From NCBI RefSeq assembly GCF_002850745.1, contig NZ_KZ559466.1, positions 394,682 through 458,681 on the forward strand: a DNA stretch of 64,000 nt, in the 5' to 3' direction. The stretch's first letter is position 1; each line of letters opens with the position of its first letter. Source of the stretch: Nonomuraea indica. Its GTDB lineage: Bacteria; Actinomycetota; Actinomycetes; Streptosporangiales; Streptosporangiaceae. Under the pieces are notes generated by a model. It had not been told where the DNA came from. It saw only the letters and a program-made list of their open reading frames with translations, and searched no databases. Made by a program: the position numbers and the translations under genes. Below, piece by piece: positions 28,706-39,077 of the stretch.

Positions 28706-29773
28706 ATGAGCACTGAGGCCGCGGGCATGGACACCCTGCGCGAACAGGTTGATCGTTCCCTGCGGGCGTTCGTCGACCGGCAGCTCCCCGCAGCGGGGTC
28801 GGAGGAGCTGGAGCCGTTGCGCGTCGCCGCCACCGAGCTGCTGGCGGGCGGCAAGCGGCTGCGTCCGGCGTTCTGCTACTGGGGCTGGCGCGGCGCGGGT
28901 GGCGCCGACCTGCCGGAGATCTTCACCGCTGCCGCCTCTCTGGAGCTGCTGCAGGCCAGCGCGCTGGTGCACGACGACGTGATGGACAAGAGCGACCTGC
29001 GCCGGGGCATGCCGGCGGCGCACCGGCGCTTCGAGACGATCCACGCCGAGTCCGGCTGGCAGGGGTCGGCGGAGCAGTTCGGCGTGGGCGCGGCGATCCT
29101 GCTGGGCAACCTGCTGCTGATCTGGTCGGGCGAGATGTGGCGCACCAGCGGCCTGCCGCCCGCCTCGCTGGCGGCCGCCCAGCCGGTGCACGACCACATG
29201 CGCACCGAGCTGATGTGCGGCCAGTACCTCGACCTGCTGGAGCAGGCCCACGGGGAGAACACGTTCGAGTCGGCCCTGCGCGTCGCCCTGTACAAGAGCG
29301 GCAAGTACTCCGTCGAGCAGCCGCTGCGGCTCGGCCTGGTCCTCGCCGCCGGCGAGCGGCTGCCGTGGATGGACGAGCTGTGCACGACGTTCGGCACGCG
29401 GGTGGGGATCGCCTTCCAGCTGCGCGACGACATCCTCGGCGTGTTCGGCGACCCGGCGCACACCGGCAAGCCGGCCGGCGACGACCTGCGCGAGGGCAAG
29501 CGGACGATGCTCGTCGCCCGCACCCTGGCCGCCGCCTCGCCGCAGCAGGCGGCGACCGTGCGCCGCCTGCTGGGAGACCCCGGCCTCGACGACGGGGGCG
29601 TGGCCACACTGCGCGCGATCATCGACGACACGGGCGCGCTGAACGAGTGCGAGGACCTGATCAGGAGTTACCTGGGCGAGGCGCTGGCCTGCCTCGACAA
29701 GGCCCCGATCACGCCGGAGGCCCGCGCCGCCCTGGCGGAGCTGGCCGTGGCGGCCACCTCACGCAGAACCTGA
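28706..29773 (+). CDS. Polyprenyl (geranylgeranyl-type) diphosphate synthase
   Basis: 355-residue trans-prenyltransferase. First aspartate-rich motif LVHDDVMDKSD at about residue 90, second motif QLRDDILGVFGD at about residue 235. It builds C15-C20 or longer isoprenoid diphosphates; chain length cannot be set from sequence alone. ATG 28706 is preferred to 28700 because a TAGTCT -10 hexamer ends 7 bases before it (leaderless model). It corresponds in position to idsA2 (Rv2173) beside metF in mycobacteria. Confidence 0.9.
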   Translation: MSTEAAGMDTLREQVDRSLRAFVDRQLPAAGSEELEPLRVAATELLAGGKRLRPAFCYWGWRGAGGADLPEIFTAAASLELLQASALVHDDVMDKSDLRRGMPAAHRRFETIHAESGWQGSAEQFGVGAAILLGNLLLIWSGEMWRTSGLPPASLAAAQPVHDHMRTELMCGQYLDLLEQAHGENTFESALRVALYKSGKYSVEQPLRLGLVLAAGERLPWMDELCTTFGTRVGIAFQLRDDILGVFGDPAHTGKPAGDDLREGKRTMLVARTLAAASPQQAATVRRLLGDPGLDDGGVATLRAIIDDTGALNECEDLIRSYLGEALACLDKAPITPEARAALAELAVAATSRRT

Positions 29774-29814
29774 CCGCCCGCCCGGCGGCTCGGCAGCCCC
29801 AGCGACCGGGCCAC

Positions 29815-29835
29815 GCCGGGTGCCAGGCACCCGGC
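29815..29835 (+). terminator. Terminator after polyprenyl synthase
   Basis: GCCGGGTGC-CAG-GCACCCGGC hairpin 42 bases after the stop. It is followed by a second partial copy of GTGCCAGGCACCCGG and by duplicated TCGGAGTGCGGGACCGT blocks (29896-29960). Confidence 0.65.
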
Positions 29836-29984
29836 GTGCCAGGCACCCGGAGTCCCGGCCCGCCGGAGTCCCGGGGCCGGTCGAGGTGACGGGACCTCGG
29901 AGTGCGGGACCGTCGAGGTGACGGCCTGCCGAGGTGACGGGCCGTCGGAGTGCGGGACCGTGGCCTGCCGAGGTGCCGGAGGAT

Positions 29985-30620
29985 TCAGCGGGCCAGGCGC
30001 TTGGCGAACTCGGCCGCCGCGGCGCCCGGGTCGTCGGCGTCGGTGATCGCCCTCACCACGACGACCCGCGTGACCCCGTAGGACATGACCTCGTCCAGGT
30101 TGGCGAGGTCGATGCCGCCGATGCCGAACCACGGCCGGTCCGTGCCGAGCGAGGCCGCGTGCCGGAGCAGCGCGGGCCCCGGCGCCGGCCTGCCGGGCTT
30201 GGTGGGCGTGGGCCAGACGGGGCCGCAGCAGAAGTAGTCGACGCCCTCCTCCACCGCGGCGGCGGACGCCTCGGCGGTGGAGTGGGTGGACCTGCCGATG
30301 AGGACGTCGTCGCCGAGTATCTCTCGCGCGACCCTCACGGGCAGGTCGTCCTGCCCCAGGTGGAGCACGTCGGGCCGGGCGGCGTAGGCCACGTCCGCCC
30401 GGTCGTTGACCGCCAGCAGCCTGCCGTGCCGGTCGCACGCGTCGCGGAACACCTCCAGCAGCGCCAGCTCCTCGCGCGCCTCCAGCCCCTTCTCGCGGAG
30501 CTGGACGATGTCCACGCCGGCCGCCAGCACGGCGTCGAGGAACTCGGCCAGGTCCCCCCGCTCGCGCCGGCCGTCGGTGCAGAGGTAGAGCCGGGCGTCA
30601 GAAAGCGAGGGCCTGGGCAC
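29985..30620 (-). CDS. thiE: Thiamine-phosphate synthase
   Basis: Joins HMP-PP with HET-P to form thiamine phosphate. The 211-residue barrel shows [24 protein letters not shown], the [11 protein letters not shown] phosphate loop and GIGGID. The GTG start at 30620 overlaps the end of the Rv2175c-like gene by 23 bases, so a slightly later start is possible. It is separated from thiOSG by two minus-strand genes. Confidence 0.93.
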   Translation of the reverse strand: MPRPSLSDARLYLCTDGRRERGDLAEFLDAVLAAGVDIVQLREKGLEAREELALLEVFRDACDRHGRLLAVNDRADVAYAARPDVLHLGQDDLPVRVAREILGDDVLIGRSTHSTAEASAAAVEEGVDYFCCGPVWPTPTKPGRPAPGPALLRHAASLGTDRPWFGIGGIDLANLDEVMSYGVTRVVVVRAITDADDPGAAAAEFAKRLAR

Positions 30621-30972
30621 GCCGCTTGACCTCGGTGTGACGACCGGCCTTGATCGCCTGGACGGGCGAGCCCGGCAGCGAGTCGTCGGGGGTGAAGAGC
30701 CAGCGCAGCGCCTCAACGTCGTCGTATCCGGCGTCCTGCAGCACGGTGAGCGTGCCCGGCAGACCCTTCATCACGTCCTTTCCGTCGATGAACACCGCGG
30801 GCACCTGCGGCCCACCGCTGCCGCGGCGGACGCCCAGCAGCTTGTGGTCCTTGAGGAGTTGCTTGGCCCTGCCCAGGGACAGCCCCAGGCGGTCGGCCAC
30901 TTCGGGAAGAGTGAGCCACTCGTCGACGAGCTGGTCGGTCTCCCGGTCGATCTGTGCAACAGAAAGCGTCAC
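30598..30972 (-). CDS. Rv2175c-family DNA-binding protein
   Basis: 124-residue winged-HTH protein ([29 protein letters not shown]) with a C-terminal domain ending in a basic helix. In M. tuberculosis Rv2175c is a substrate of the neighbouring kinase PknL; here a PASTA kinase lies 3.6 kb away. Phosphoacceptor Thr/Ser residues in the first ten positions ([12 protein letters not shown]) would fit. The regulon is unknown. Confidence 0.85.
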   Translation of the reverse strand: MTLSVAQIDRETDQLVDEWLTLPEVADRLGLSLGRAKQLLKDHKLLGVRRGSGGPQVPAVFIDGKDVMKGLPGTLTVLQDAGYDDVEALRWLFTPDDSLPGSPVQAIKAGRHTEVKRRAQALAF

Positions 30973-31002
30973 GGAACCACAACTACCACATGCCGTGCTG
31001 GC

Positions 31003-32178
31003 TCAAACAACACAATCTCGTAGCGAAATATCGGGATCTACCAGGCGGTTCGCGTCGAGTCGCCGCCCCGCCGCGATGAGCCGGCGGCCCTGGACCAGGT
31101 CCCGCGGCCGGTCGACGGTCAGCACGGCGGCGAGCCGGTCGTCGCCGGTGAGCCAGACGGCCGCCCACTTGCCCTCCGGCCCGCCCCGGTACAGCAGCCG
31201 CTCTCCCGCCTCGCGGTGGCCGGCGTACTGGAGCATGTGCCCGAACTGCTCCGACCAGAAGTACGGCACCGGGTCGTAGACGGCCTCCTCGCCGAGCAGG
31301 GTCGCGGCGGCCACCTCGGGGGCGCCGAGCGCGGTGTCCCAGTGCTCGACCCGCAGCCGCGTCCCGTACCGGCGCGACCACCAGGCGGCGCAGTCGCCGA
31401 CGGCGACGACGCCCGGCAGCGAGGCGCGCAGGTGCTCGTCGGTGACGACGCCGTTGTGCAGGTCGATCTCGGCGCCCGCCAGCCACTCGACGGCCGGGCG
31501 GACGCCGATCCCGGTGACGACGACGTGCGCCTGCACGAACTCCCCGCCGACCAGCTCGACGCCGCCCTCCTCGACCGAGCCGACCATCGTCTCCAGCCGC
31601 AGGTCGATGCCGTCGTACCAGCTCAGGGTGCGGGCGCCGATCTCGGGGCCGACGGCCTGCGCGAGCGGCGCGGCGCCGGCCTCGACCACGATGACCTCGC
31701 AGCCGACGCGGCGGGCCGCCGTGGCCACCTCGGCGCCGATCCACCCGGCCCCGATGACGAGGACGCGGGCGCCGGGCACCAGCCTGGCGCGCAGCTCCAG
31801 CGCGTCGTCGAGGGTGCGCAGCACGTGCTGCTGTCCCTCGCCGGGCACCGTGACGGGATCGGCGCCGGTGGCGATGACGAGGCCGTCGTAGGGCAGCTCG
31901 CCCTCGGTGGTCTCCACGACGCCGGGCCGCAGCGACGTGGCGCCGACGCCCGGCCGGAAGTCCACCCGCAGCGCGTCGGCGTCGAAGTCGACGTAGCTGG
32001 AGTCACTGGCGCCCAGCAGGACCGCCTTGGACAACGGCGGACGGTCGTAGGGACGGTGGCGTTCGGCGCCCACGAGGGTGATCGCGCCGTCGAACCCCCT
32101 CGCCCGCAACGCCTCGATGCTCCGCACACCCGCAAGGCCCGCTCCGACCACCACGACATGGTTCACGATGATGACCAT
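31003..32178 (-). CDS. FAD/NAD(P)-dependent ferredoxin-reductase-like oxidoreductase
   Basis: 391-residue pyridine-nucleotide disulfide-fold enzyme without the redox CxxxxC pair. FAD motif VVVGAGLAGVRS near the start, NAD(P) motif VLVIGAGWIGAEVA near residue 145, second FAD motif PGVVAVGDCAAW, and a C-terminal reductase domain (WSEQFGHMLQYAG). This matches ferredoxin/rubredoxin reductases that serve P450s and dioxygenases. Whether it serves the ferredoxin at 18457 is unknown. It is divergent from thiO across the TPP riboswitch. Confidence 0.88.
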   Translation of the reverse strand: MVIIVNHVVVVGAGLAGVRSIEALRARGFDGAITLVGAERHRPYDRPPLSKAVLLGASDSSYVDFDADALRVDFRPGVGATSLRPGVVETTEGELPYDGLVIATGADPVTVPGEGQQHVLRTLDDALELRARLVPGARVLVIGAGWIGAEVATAARRVGCEVIVVEAGAAPLAQAVGPEIGARTLSWYDGIDLRLETMVGSVEEGGVELVGGEFVQAHVVVTGIGVRPAVEWLAGAEIDLHNGVVTDEHLRASLPGVVAVGDCAAWWSRRYGTRLRVEHWDTALGAPEVAAATLLGEEAVYDPVPYFWSEQFGHMLQYAGHREAGERLLYRGGPEGKWAAVWLTGDDRLAAVLTVDRPRDLVQGRRLIAAGRRLDANRLVDPDISLRDCVV

Positions 32179-32233
32179 AACGGGCCCGGTGCCGGGCGAT
32201 CGCAGCGAGGGCTTAGGGTGGAGGCGTACGACG

Positions 32234-32325
32234 CGCGGGAGTCCGGCCGCACCGGGCTGAGAGGAAGGCTGCACGGGCCTTCGACCGCAATCCACCTGAT
32301 CCGGATCATGCCGGCGAAGGGAGCG
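32234..32325 (+). promoter_or_regulatory. TPP riboswitch (THI element)
   Basis: Contains the two diagnostic TPP-aptamer blocks: GGGCTGAGAGG (about 32254-32264) and ACCTGATCCGGATCATGCC followed by GGCGAAGGGA (about 32294-32322), with the GCGGGAG opening stem at 32234. It ends 3 bases before the thiO ATG, so the expression platform must hide the ribosome-binding site. A TAGGGT hexamer at 32214-32219 is a plausible -10. Confidence 0.93.
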
Positions 32326-32328
32326 CGC

Positions 32329-33479
32329 ATGGAAGTGATCGTGGGCGGCGGGATCGTCGGGCTGACGATCGCCTGGCGGCTGTCCCGGGCGGGACGCGCG
32401 GTGACCGTGGTGGACCCGGCTCCGGGCACGGGCGCCACACACGCGGCGGCGGGCATGCTGGCGCCGGTCAGCGAGGTCACCTACACCGAGGAGCCGTTGC
32501 TGCGGCTGGGCCTCGCCTCGCTGGGCCGGTGGCCGTCGTTCGCGGCCGAGCTGGCCGCCGACGCCGGGCTGGACACCCCGGCCGTCGAGGCCGGGCGAGG
32601 TGTGGACCTGCGGACCGACGGCACGCTCGACGTGGCCTTCGGCGCCGACGACCTGGCGGCGCTGGACGAGCTGGCCGCGTTCATGGCGAAGCTCGGGCTG
32701 CCGGTGGAGCGGCTGACGGGCCGCGAGTGCCGCCGTCTGGAGCCGATGCTGGCGCCGTCGGTGCGGGGCGGGCTGCTCGCCGCCGGTGACGCGTGGGTCG
32801 ACCCGCGCCGGGTCGCGGCGGCGCTGCTGACCGCCCTGGAGCGGCGCGGCGTCCCGCTGGTGCGCGCCCGGGTGACCGCGCTGCTGCGCGAGGGCGAGGG
32901 CGAGGGCGGCGCGGTCCGCGGTGTGCTGCTGGACCGGGCGCCCGGCGAGCTGCGGGCGGACGGGGTCGTGCTGGCGGCCGGTGCGTGGAGCGCCGAGCTG
33001 GCCGACGTCGAGGTGCGGCCGGTCAAGGGTCAGATCATCCGGCTGCGCTCCCCCGAGCCGCTGCTGAGCCGGTGCGTGCGAGGCACGGTGCACGGCGCGT
33101 ACGTCTACCTGGTGCCGCGCGGCGACGGCGAGCTCGTGGTGGGTGCGACGCAGGAGGAGCTGGGGTTCGACACGCGGGTGACGGCCGGCGGCCTGTACGA
33201 GCTGCTGCGCGACGCCCGCGAGCTGGTGCCCGGGGTGACGGAGCTGGAGGTCGCCGACGTGGTGGCCGGGCTGCGCCCCGGCACGCCCGACAACGTGCCC
33301 TACATCGGCCCGAGCGGCACCCCCGGCCTGACGCTCGCCACCGGGCACCACCGGGGCGGCGTGCTGCTGGCTCCGCTCACGGCGGCCATCCTGCTGGGCG
33401 AGGAGCCCGAGCTGGCCGCCCTGTGCGCCCCGTCGCGTCCCCGGGCCGGAGCCCGGGTCGAGGCCCTCGAGGAGATGGG

Positions 33480-33483
<4 letters not shown>
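32329..33483 (+). CDS. thiO: Glycine oxidase
   Basis: Oxidises glycine to iminoglycine for thiazole synthesis. The 384-residue DAAO-fold flavoprotein begins VIVGGGIVGLTIAWRLSRAG and has the family segments HAAAGMLAPVSE, GAWSAEL and HHRGGVLLAPLT. ATG 32329 follows the riboswitch; GAAGGGAG acts as both aptamer end and ribosome site. It overlaps thiS as ATGA. Confidence 0.94.
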
Positions 33484-34428
<945 letters not shown>

Positions 34429-34440
34429 CGCCGCCCGGCG

Positions 34441-34457
34441 GCCCGTCCCGGACGGGC
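34441..34457 (+). terminator. Hairpin after thiG
   Basis: GCCCGTCC and GGACGGGC form an 8-bp dyad separated by one base, 12 bases after the thiG stop. It precedes the PASTA kinase gene. Confidence 0.45.
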
Positions 34458-34583
34458 GGCCGCGCCGGGGTTTCCGGTGGGCGTGGTGGCCGTCCCAGGT
34501 CCGGGTCGGGTACGGGGCACGGGTCGGCATCGTTTGGGATGGTCAGGACGTGCCGGGCCTCAATCGCCCGTAAACTCGGCCCC

Positions 34584-36692
34584 GTGGACACGACGACTGC
34601 GGACCCCCTCGTCGGGCGGCTCCTCGATGGCCGCTACCGCATCGAGTCCCGCATCGCGCGGGGCGGCATGGCGACCGTCTACCTCGCGCTCGACGTCCGG
34701 CTCGACCGCACGGTGGCCCTGAAGGTCATGCACCGCTCGCTGGCCGAGGACCCGTCGTTCGTGCGCAGGTTCATCGGCGAGGCCAAGTCCGTGGCCAGCC
34801 TGTCGCACCCCAACGTGGTGGCCGTCTTCGACCAGGGCACCGACGGCGACGTGGTCTACCTGTCGATGGAGTACGTGCCGGGCAGGACGCTGCGCGACAT
34901 CCTGCGCGAGCGGGGCAGGCTGCCGGCGCGCGAGGCGCTGGAGATGGTGATCCCGGTGCTCGCCGCCCTGGGCGCGGCCCACCAGGCCGGGATGGTGCAC
35001 CGCGACGTCAAGCCGGAGAACGTCCTGCTGACCGCCGACGGGCGGGTCAAGGTGGTCGACTTCGGTCTCGCCCGCGCGATCGAGGCGTCCGGCCAGACCC
35101 GCACCGGCATGATGATCGGCACGATCGGCTACATGTCGCCCGAGCAGGTGACGACGGGCGCGGCCGACGCGCGCAGCGACGTCTACGCGACCGGCATCAT
35201 GCTGTTCGAGCTGGTGACCGGGCAGCCTCCCTACGACGGCCAGACGCCGATGTCGGTGGCCTACCGGCACGTCCACGACACCGTCCCGGCGCCGTCGTCG
35301 CTGACGCCCGACGTGCCGCCGCAGGTCGACGCGCTGGTCGCGCAGGCCACCGCCCGCGAGCCGGGCGACCGGCCCGCCGACGCGACCGCGATGCTGGTGG
35401 CGGCCGTCGAGGCGCACCGCCTGCTGCCCCGGCTGACCGACCCCACCGCGTCCCGCACCCAGCATTCGCAGCCGCAGCCGTCGCAGCCGTCCCCATCGCA
35501 GCCGTACGGGCAGCAGTCCGGCGCGTCCCGGCCGTACGGCTCGCAGCCGCACTCGGCGCCGCAGTACCCCTCCCAGCCGCACTCGGCGCCGCAGTACCCC
35601 TCGCAGCCGCACTCCGCCCCGCACGCGCTGCCGCAGCAGCCGCCGCAGCCGACGCAGGCGCTGCCGCAGGCGGCGCTCACCGGCCCGGCGGGCGGCGGAC
35701 CCAGCCACACGATGGTCCAGCCGCGTGCCGAGGTGGCGCCACCCGCGCCGCCGAGGCGCAGGGGCGGTCTCCGCTCGACCTGGTTCCTGGTCGCGCTGGC
35801 CGCCGTGATGGTGGCGGCGATCACGGCCACGGGCCTGTACTTCTCGCAGACCCGCTACGTGACCGTGCCCGGCGGGCTGGTCGGCAAGAACGTCGTCGTG
35901 GCCGAGCAGAACCTCACCTCCCGAGGGTTCAAGGTGCGCCAGGCGCCGGGCCAGTACGACGAGAACGTGGCCGAGGGCCTCGTGCTCAGCCACGATCCGG
36001 TCTCCGGCAAGGAGGTCGAGAGCGGCGAGACGATCACCCTCGTGCCGTCGCTGGGCCCCAAGCGGGTGCTGGTGCCCAAGGTGCAGGGCCTGAGCGAGAG
36101 CGACGCCCGGCTGGCGATCGCCAAGGCCGGCCTTTCGGTGGGCACGGTCAGGCGGCTGCCCAGTCAGACGGTCGAGCGGGGCGCGGTGATCCGCACCTCG
36201 CCGCAGGTGGGCGAGAAGGTCAAGGAGGGTTCGAAGGTCGGCGTCTTCGTGAGCGCCGGCCTGGTGATGCCCGACGTGTCCGGCATGACGAAGAACGAAG
36301 CCGCCGCCTACCTGCAGGAGCAGGGGTTCCAGGTGCAGGTCAACGAGGTGGACGACGACGCCGAGCCGTGCACCGTCATCGCGCAGGCGCCCAAGGCCAA
36401 GGCCGAGGTCGACAAGGGCTCGGTGGCGATGGTCACGGTGGCGCGCTGCACCGACGACTTCTGGGGCTGGTTCAACCGCGGCGACGCCGACGACGAGGCC
36501 CGTGACGACCAGCAGTTCGCGCTGGTGCCGCAGGTGATGGGCAAGAACGTCAACGACGCCAGGCAGGAGCTGGAGCAGCTCGGATTCAAGGTCAAGATCC
36601 GCCGGCTGGGCAACGGCGGCGTGGTGCGTTTCCAGCGGCCGCTGCCCAACAGCGAACGCCCGCCGGGCTCGCTGGTCGTACTCTGGCACTGA
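34584..36692 (+). CDS. PASTA-domain serine/threonine kinase (PknL/PkaF-like)
   Basis: 702-residue membrane kinase. The cytosolic kinase domain (about 15-275) has a glycine loop (IARGGMATVY), the ATP lysine in VALKVM, HRDVKPEN and DFGLAR. A Pro/Gln/Ser linker (about 300-390) holds three SQPHSAPQYP-like repeats. One TM helix (about 410-430) precedes four extracellular PASTA repeats (from RYVTVPGG, KRVLVPKV, LVMPDVSG and FALVPQVM). PASTA domains sense muropeptides. GTG 34584 is chosen because TAAACT lies 7 bases upstream, a leaderless layout. Mycobacterial PknL beside Rv2175c lacks PASTA domains. Confidence 0.93.
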   Translation: MDTTTADPLVGRLLDGRYRIESRIARGGMATVYLALDVRLDRTVALKVMHRSLAEDPSFVRRFIGEAKSVASLSHPNVVAVFDQGTDGDVVYLSMEYVPGRTLRDILRERGRLPAREALEMVIPVLAALGAAHQAGMVHRDVKPENVLLTADGRVKVVDFGLARAIEASGQTRTGMMIGTIGYMSPEQVTTGAADARSDVYATGIMLFELVTGQPPYDGQTPMSVAYRHVHDTVPAPSSLTPDVPPQVDALVAQATAREPGDRPADATAMLVAAVEAHRLLPRLTDPTASRTQHSQPQPSQPSPSQPYGQQSGASRPYGSQPHSAPQYPSQPHSAPQYPSQPHSAPHALPQQPPQPTQALPQAALTGPAGGGPSHTMVQPRAEVAPPAPPRRRGGLRSTWFLVALAAVMVAAITATGLYFSQTRYVTVPGGLVGKNVVVAEQNLTSRGFKVRQAPGQYDENVAEGLVLSHDPVSGKEVESGETITLVPSLGPKRVLVPKVQGLSESDARLAIAKAGLSVGTVRRLPSQTVERGAVIRTSPQVGEKVKEGSKVGVFVSAGLVMPDVSGMTKNEAAAYLQEQGFQVQVNEVDDDAEPCTVIAQAPKAKAEVDKGSVAMVTVARCTDDFWGWFNRGDADDEARDDQQFALVPQVMGKNVNDARQELEQLGFKVKIRRLGNGGVVRFQRPLPNSERPPGSLVVLWH

Positions 36693-36734
36693 CCGGCCGC
36701 CGAGGAGGCGCCGACCGGCCGCCGCGGGGCCGGG

Positions 36735-37691
36735 TCAGGCGAGGTGGCCGTGCAGCCGCACCCTGGCCAGCCCGCCGTCCGGGTAGATGTCGACCCGCAC
36801 GTGCGTGACCGGCTCGGCGGGCGGCAGGCGGAAGCGGTGCGGGGTGTCGGGCTGCAGCCGCGTCCGGGGCAGCAGCCCGATCTCGCGGCCGTCGCGGCCT
36901 CCGGTGGTCAGGCCGGTGAGCGCCACGGCGGCGGGGGCGTTGAAGACGAGGTTGGTGGTGTCGATCTCGGCCAGCCGGACGACGCCGCGCCCGGCCAGCC
37001 GGATCACGAGCCAGTCGTTGCCCCCGTCGCGGCGGCGGGCGGTCTCCCAGCCCTCCGCCTGGTGGCGGGCCAGGCCGGGGGCGATGACGTTGTTGGGCGC
37101 GGAGTAGAACTCGTCGGAGCAGGCGGTGACCAGGCCGCCGTTCTGCAGCGCTGCCAGGTCCAGGCCGAGACCGTCGTACACGGACAGGTCGGGGCGGGCC
37201 TCGCCGTGGACGCGCAGGCGGGCGATGCCCCCGTCGGGGTAGGCGTTCAGCCGCACGTGCGTGTAGCGGCGAGGGTCCGTCACGGGGACGTGGTGCTCGG
37301 CGTCGCCGCGCAGCGCGGTGCGGGGCACGATCTCGGTCCAGGCGGCCCGTTCCAGTTCGGCGGGCGACGGATGGCCGTCGGCGGCCGTGGCGTCCACCGA
37401 GGCGTGCGGCGGGTAGTTCCCGGTGAACCAGGCCGTGTCGATGACCACGCCGTGGACGACGCCGGGCATCCCGAGCCGGGCGATCGCCCAGTCGTGGCCG
37501 GGTTCGCGACGGCGCCGCGTCTCCCACCCGTCGTACACCTGGCCCTTGCCGCCGAACGTGCCGGCCTGGAAGCCGGGGCGGCCGGGGCGGATGAGGTTCT
37601 CCTTGCCGGCGAACGACTCGTCGCTGGCGGCGACGACCGACCCGCCGACGGTGCGCAGCGCCAGGTCGGGCAGGGAGGTGAAGGCGGCCAC
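36735..37691 (-). CDS. alc: Allantoicase
   Basis: Hydrolyses allantoate to ureidoglycolate and urea. The 318-residue protein shows the internal two-repeat structure: each half has a DESF/DEFY segment, a GWET-RRR stretch (YDGWETRRRREPGHDW, EGWETARRRDGGNDW) and a THVR/YPDGG end. GTG 37691 directly follows the allantoinase stop, with GGAGAG 6 bases before it. Last gene of the purine cluster, convergent with the kinase gene. Confidence 0.94.
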   Translation of the reverse strand: MAAFTSLPDLALRTVGGSVVAASDESFAGKENLIRPGRPGFQAGTFGGKGQVYDGWETRRRREPGHDWAIARLGMPGVVHGVVIDTAWFTGNYPPHASVDATAADGHPSPAELERAAWTEIVPRTALRGDAEHHVPVTDPRRYTHVRLNAYPDGGIARLRVHGEARPDLSVYDGLGLDLAALQNGGLVTACSDEFYSAPNNVIAPGLARHQAEGWETARRRDGGNDWLVIRLAGRGVVRLAEIDTTNLVFNAPAAVALTGLTTGGRDGREIGLLPRTRLQPDTPHRFRLPPAEPVTHVRVDIYPDGGLARVRLHGHLA

Positions 37692-39032
37692 CTAGCGCTC
37701 TCCGAACACGAACTCGCCGTGCGGCTCGCCGTCGGCCGGCCGGCCGCGCAGCCAGGTGGTGAGGACGGCGCCCCGGAGGGTGCGGCCGTGGTACGGCGTG
37801 ACGGGGTTGCGGTGGTGCAGCCTGCCGGCGTCCACGGGCACGGCGGCGCCGGGGTCGAAGGCGACGAGGTCGGCGTCGGCGCCCGGCTCGATGGCTCCCT
37901 TGCCGGGGAGGCCGGCGAGGGCGGCGGGGCCGGCCGCCATCCAGCGGGCCACGTCGGCCAGGCCGTGACCGCGCCGGGACGCCTCGGTCCAGACGGCCGC
38001 CAGCCCGACCTGCAGGGAGGCGACGCCGCCCCAGGCGGCGGCGAAGTCGGGCACCTTCAGGTCGGCGGTCGAGGGCGAGTGGTCGGAGACGACGCAGCTC
38101 AGCACGCCACGGGCCAGGCCGTCCCAGAGCCGGTCGCGGTTGGCCGCCGAGCGGATCGGCGGGCAGCACTTGTAGCTGGTGTCACGCTCGGGGACCTCCT
38201 CGGCGGTCAGGGTCAGGTAGTGCGGGCAGGTCTCGGCGGTGACGGGCACCCCGTCGGCCTGGGCGGCGGCCAGCGGCTCCAGGCAGTCGGCGCTGGAGAC
38301 GTGCAGGACGTGCGTGCGCGCGCCGGTCTCCCGGGCGAGCGCGATCACCTGCTCGACCGCGCTGCGCTCGGCCGCCCCCGGCCGCGAGTCCAGGAAGTGC
38401 CGGTACGTGGGGCCGCCCGGGTCGCCGAGCAGGGCCGGGTCCTCGGCGTGCACGAGGAGGAGCCCGTCGAACGCCGCGATCTCCTCCATCGCGCGCCGCA
38501 CCTCGTGCGGCCGCAGCGGCGGGAACTCGTCCACTCCGGACGGCGACAGGAAGCACTTGAACCCGAGGACCCCGCGGTCGTGCAGCGGCCGCAGGTGCTT
38601 GACGTTGCCGGGCACCGCGCCGCCCCAGAAGGCGACGTCCACGTGGCACCGCCCCGCCGCGGCGTTCAGCTTGGCGTCCAGGGCGGGCACGTCCACGGTG
38701 GGCGGCAGGGCGTTGAGCGGCATGTCCACGATCATGGTGACGCCGCCGGCCGCCGCCGCCCGGGTGGCGGTGGCGAAGCCCTCCCAGTGGGTCCGGCCCG
38801 GCTCGTTCACGTGCACGTGGGTGTCGACCAGGCCCGGCAGCAGGGCCAGGTCGCGCAGGTCGACGTCTTCGGCCGCGGTCAGGGGGGCGGTGTAGCCGTG
38901 CAGCGCGGCGATCCTCCCGCCGCGCACGGCCACGGCGGCGGCGCGCTCGCCGCCGGGCGTGACGGTGCGCCGGGAGCGCACGACGAGGTCGTACTCCGTC
39001 GCCTCGGGGACGGCCGGCGGGCGGGCCGTCAT
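37692..39032 (-). CDS. allB: Allantoinase
   Basis: Opens allantoin to allantoate. 446-residue amidohydrolase with the metal motif [16 protein letters not shown] near residue 62, the carboxylated-Lys region [15 protein letters not shown] and SDHSPST. These match allantoinase over dihydropyrimidinase, and the neighbours agree. ATG 39032 overlaps a 12-codon micro-ORF stop (TCAT junction). Confidence 0.94.
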   Translation of the reverse strand: MTARPPAVPEATEYDLVVRSRRTVTPGGERAAAVAVRGGRIAALHGYTAPLTAAEDVDLRDLALLPGLVDTHVHVNEPGRTHWEGFATATRAAAAGGVTMIVDMPLNALPPTVDVPALDAKLNAAAGRCHVDVAFWGGAVPGNVKHLRPLHDRGVLGFKCFLSPSGVDEFPPLRPHEVRRAMEEIAAFDGLLLVHAEDPALLGDPGGPTYRHFLDSRPGAAERSAVEQVIALARETGARTHVLHVSSADCLEPLAAAQADGVPVTAETCPHYLTLTAEEVPERDTSYKCCPPIRSAANRDRLWDGLARGVLSCVVSDHSPSTADLKVPDFAAAWGGVASLQVGLAAVWTEASRRGHGLADVARWMAAGPAALAGLPGKGAIEPGADADLVAFDPGAAVPVDAGRLHHRNPVTPYHGRTLRGAVLTTWLRGRPADGEPHGEFVFGER

Positions 39033-39077
39033 GTCAGCCCGCCGTGAGCGAGCGTACGGGCCGTCATGTCAGCCCGC
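39024..39077 (-). repeat. Direct duplication of the gene junction with 12-residue micro-ORF
   Basis: CGGGCCGTCATGTCAGCCCG occurs at 39024 and again at 39059, 35 bases apart. Each copy carries an overlapping stop/start (minus-strand ATGA). Between them lies a 13-codon frame (39067 to 39029) encoding [12 protein letters not shown]. It starts on the glycerate-kinase stop and ends on the allantoinase start. Confidence 0.8.

Noticed and set aside
36744..39047. A 767-codon plus-strand frame opposite allantoicase and allantoinase
   Set aside because: Antisense shadow of genes with intact catalytic motifs.
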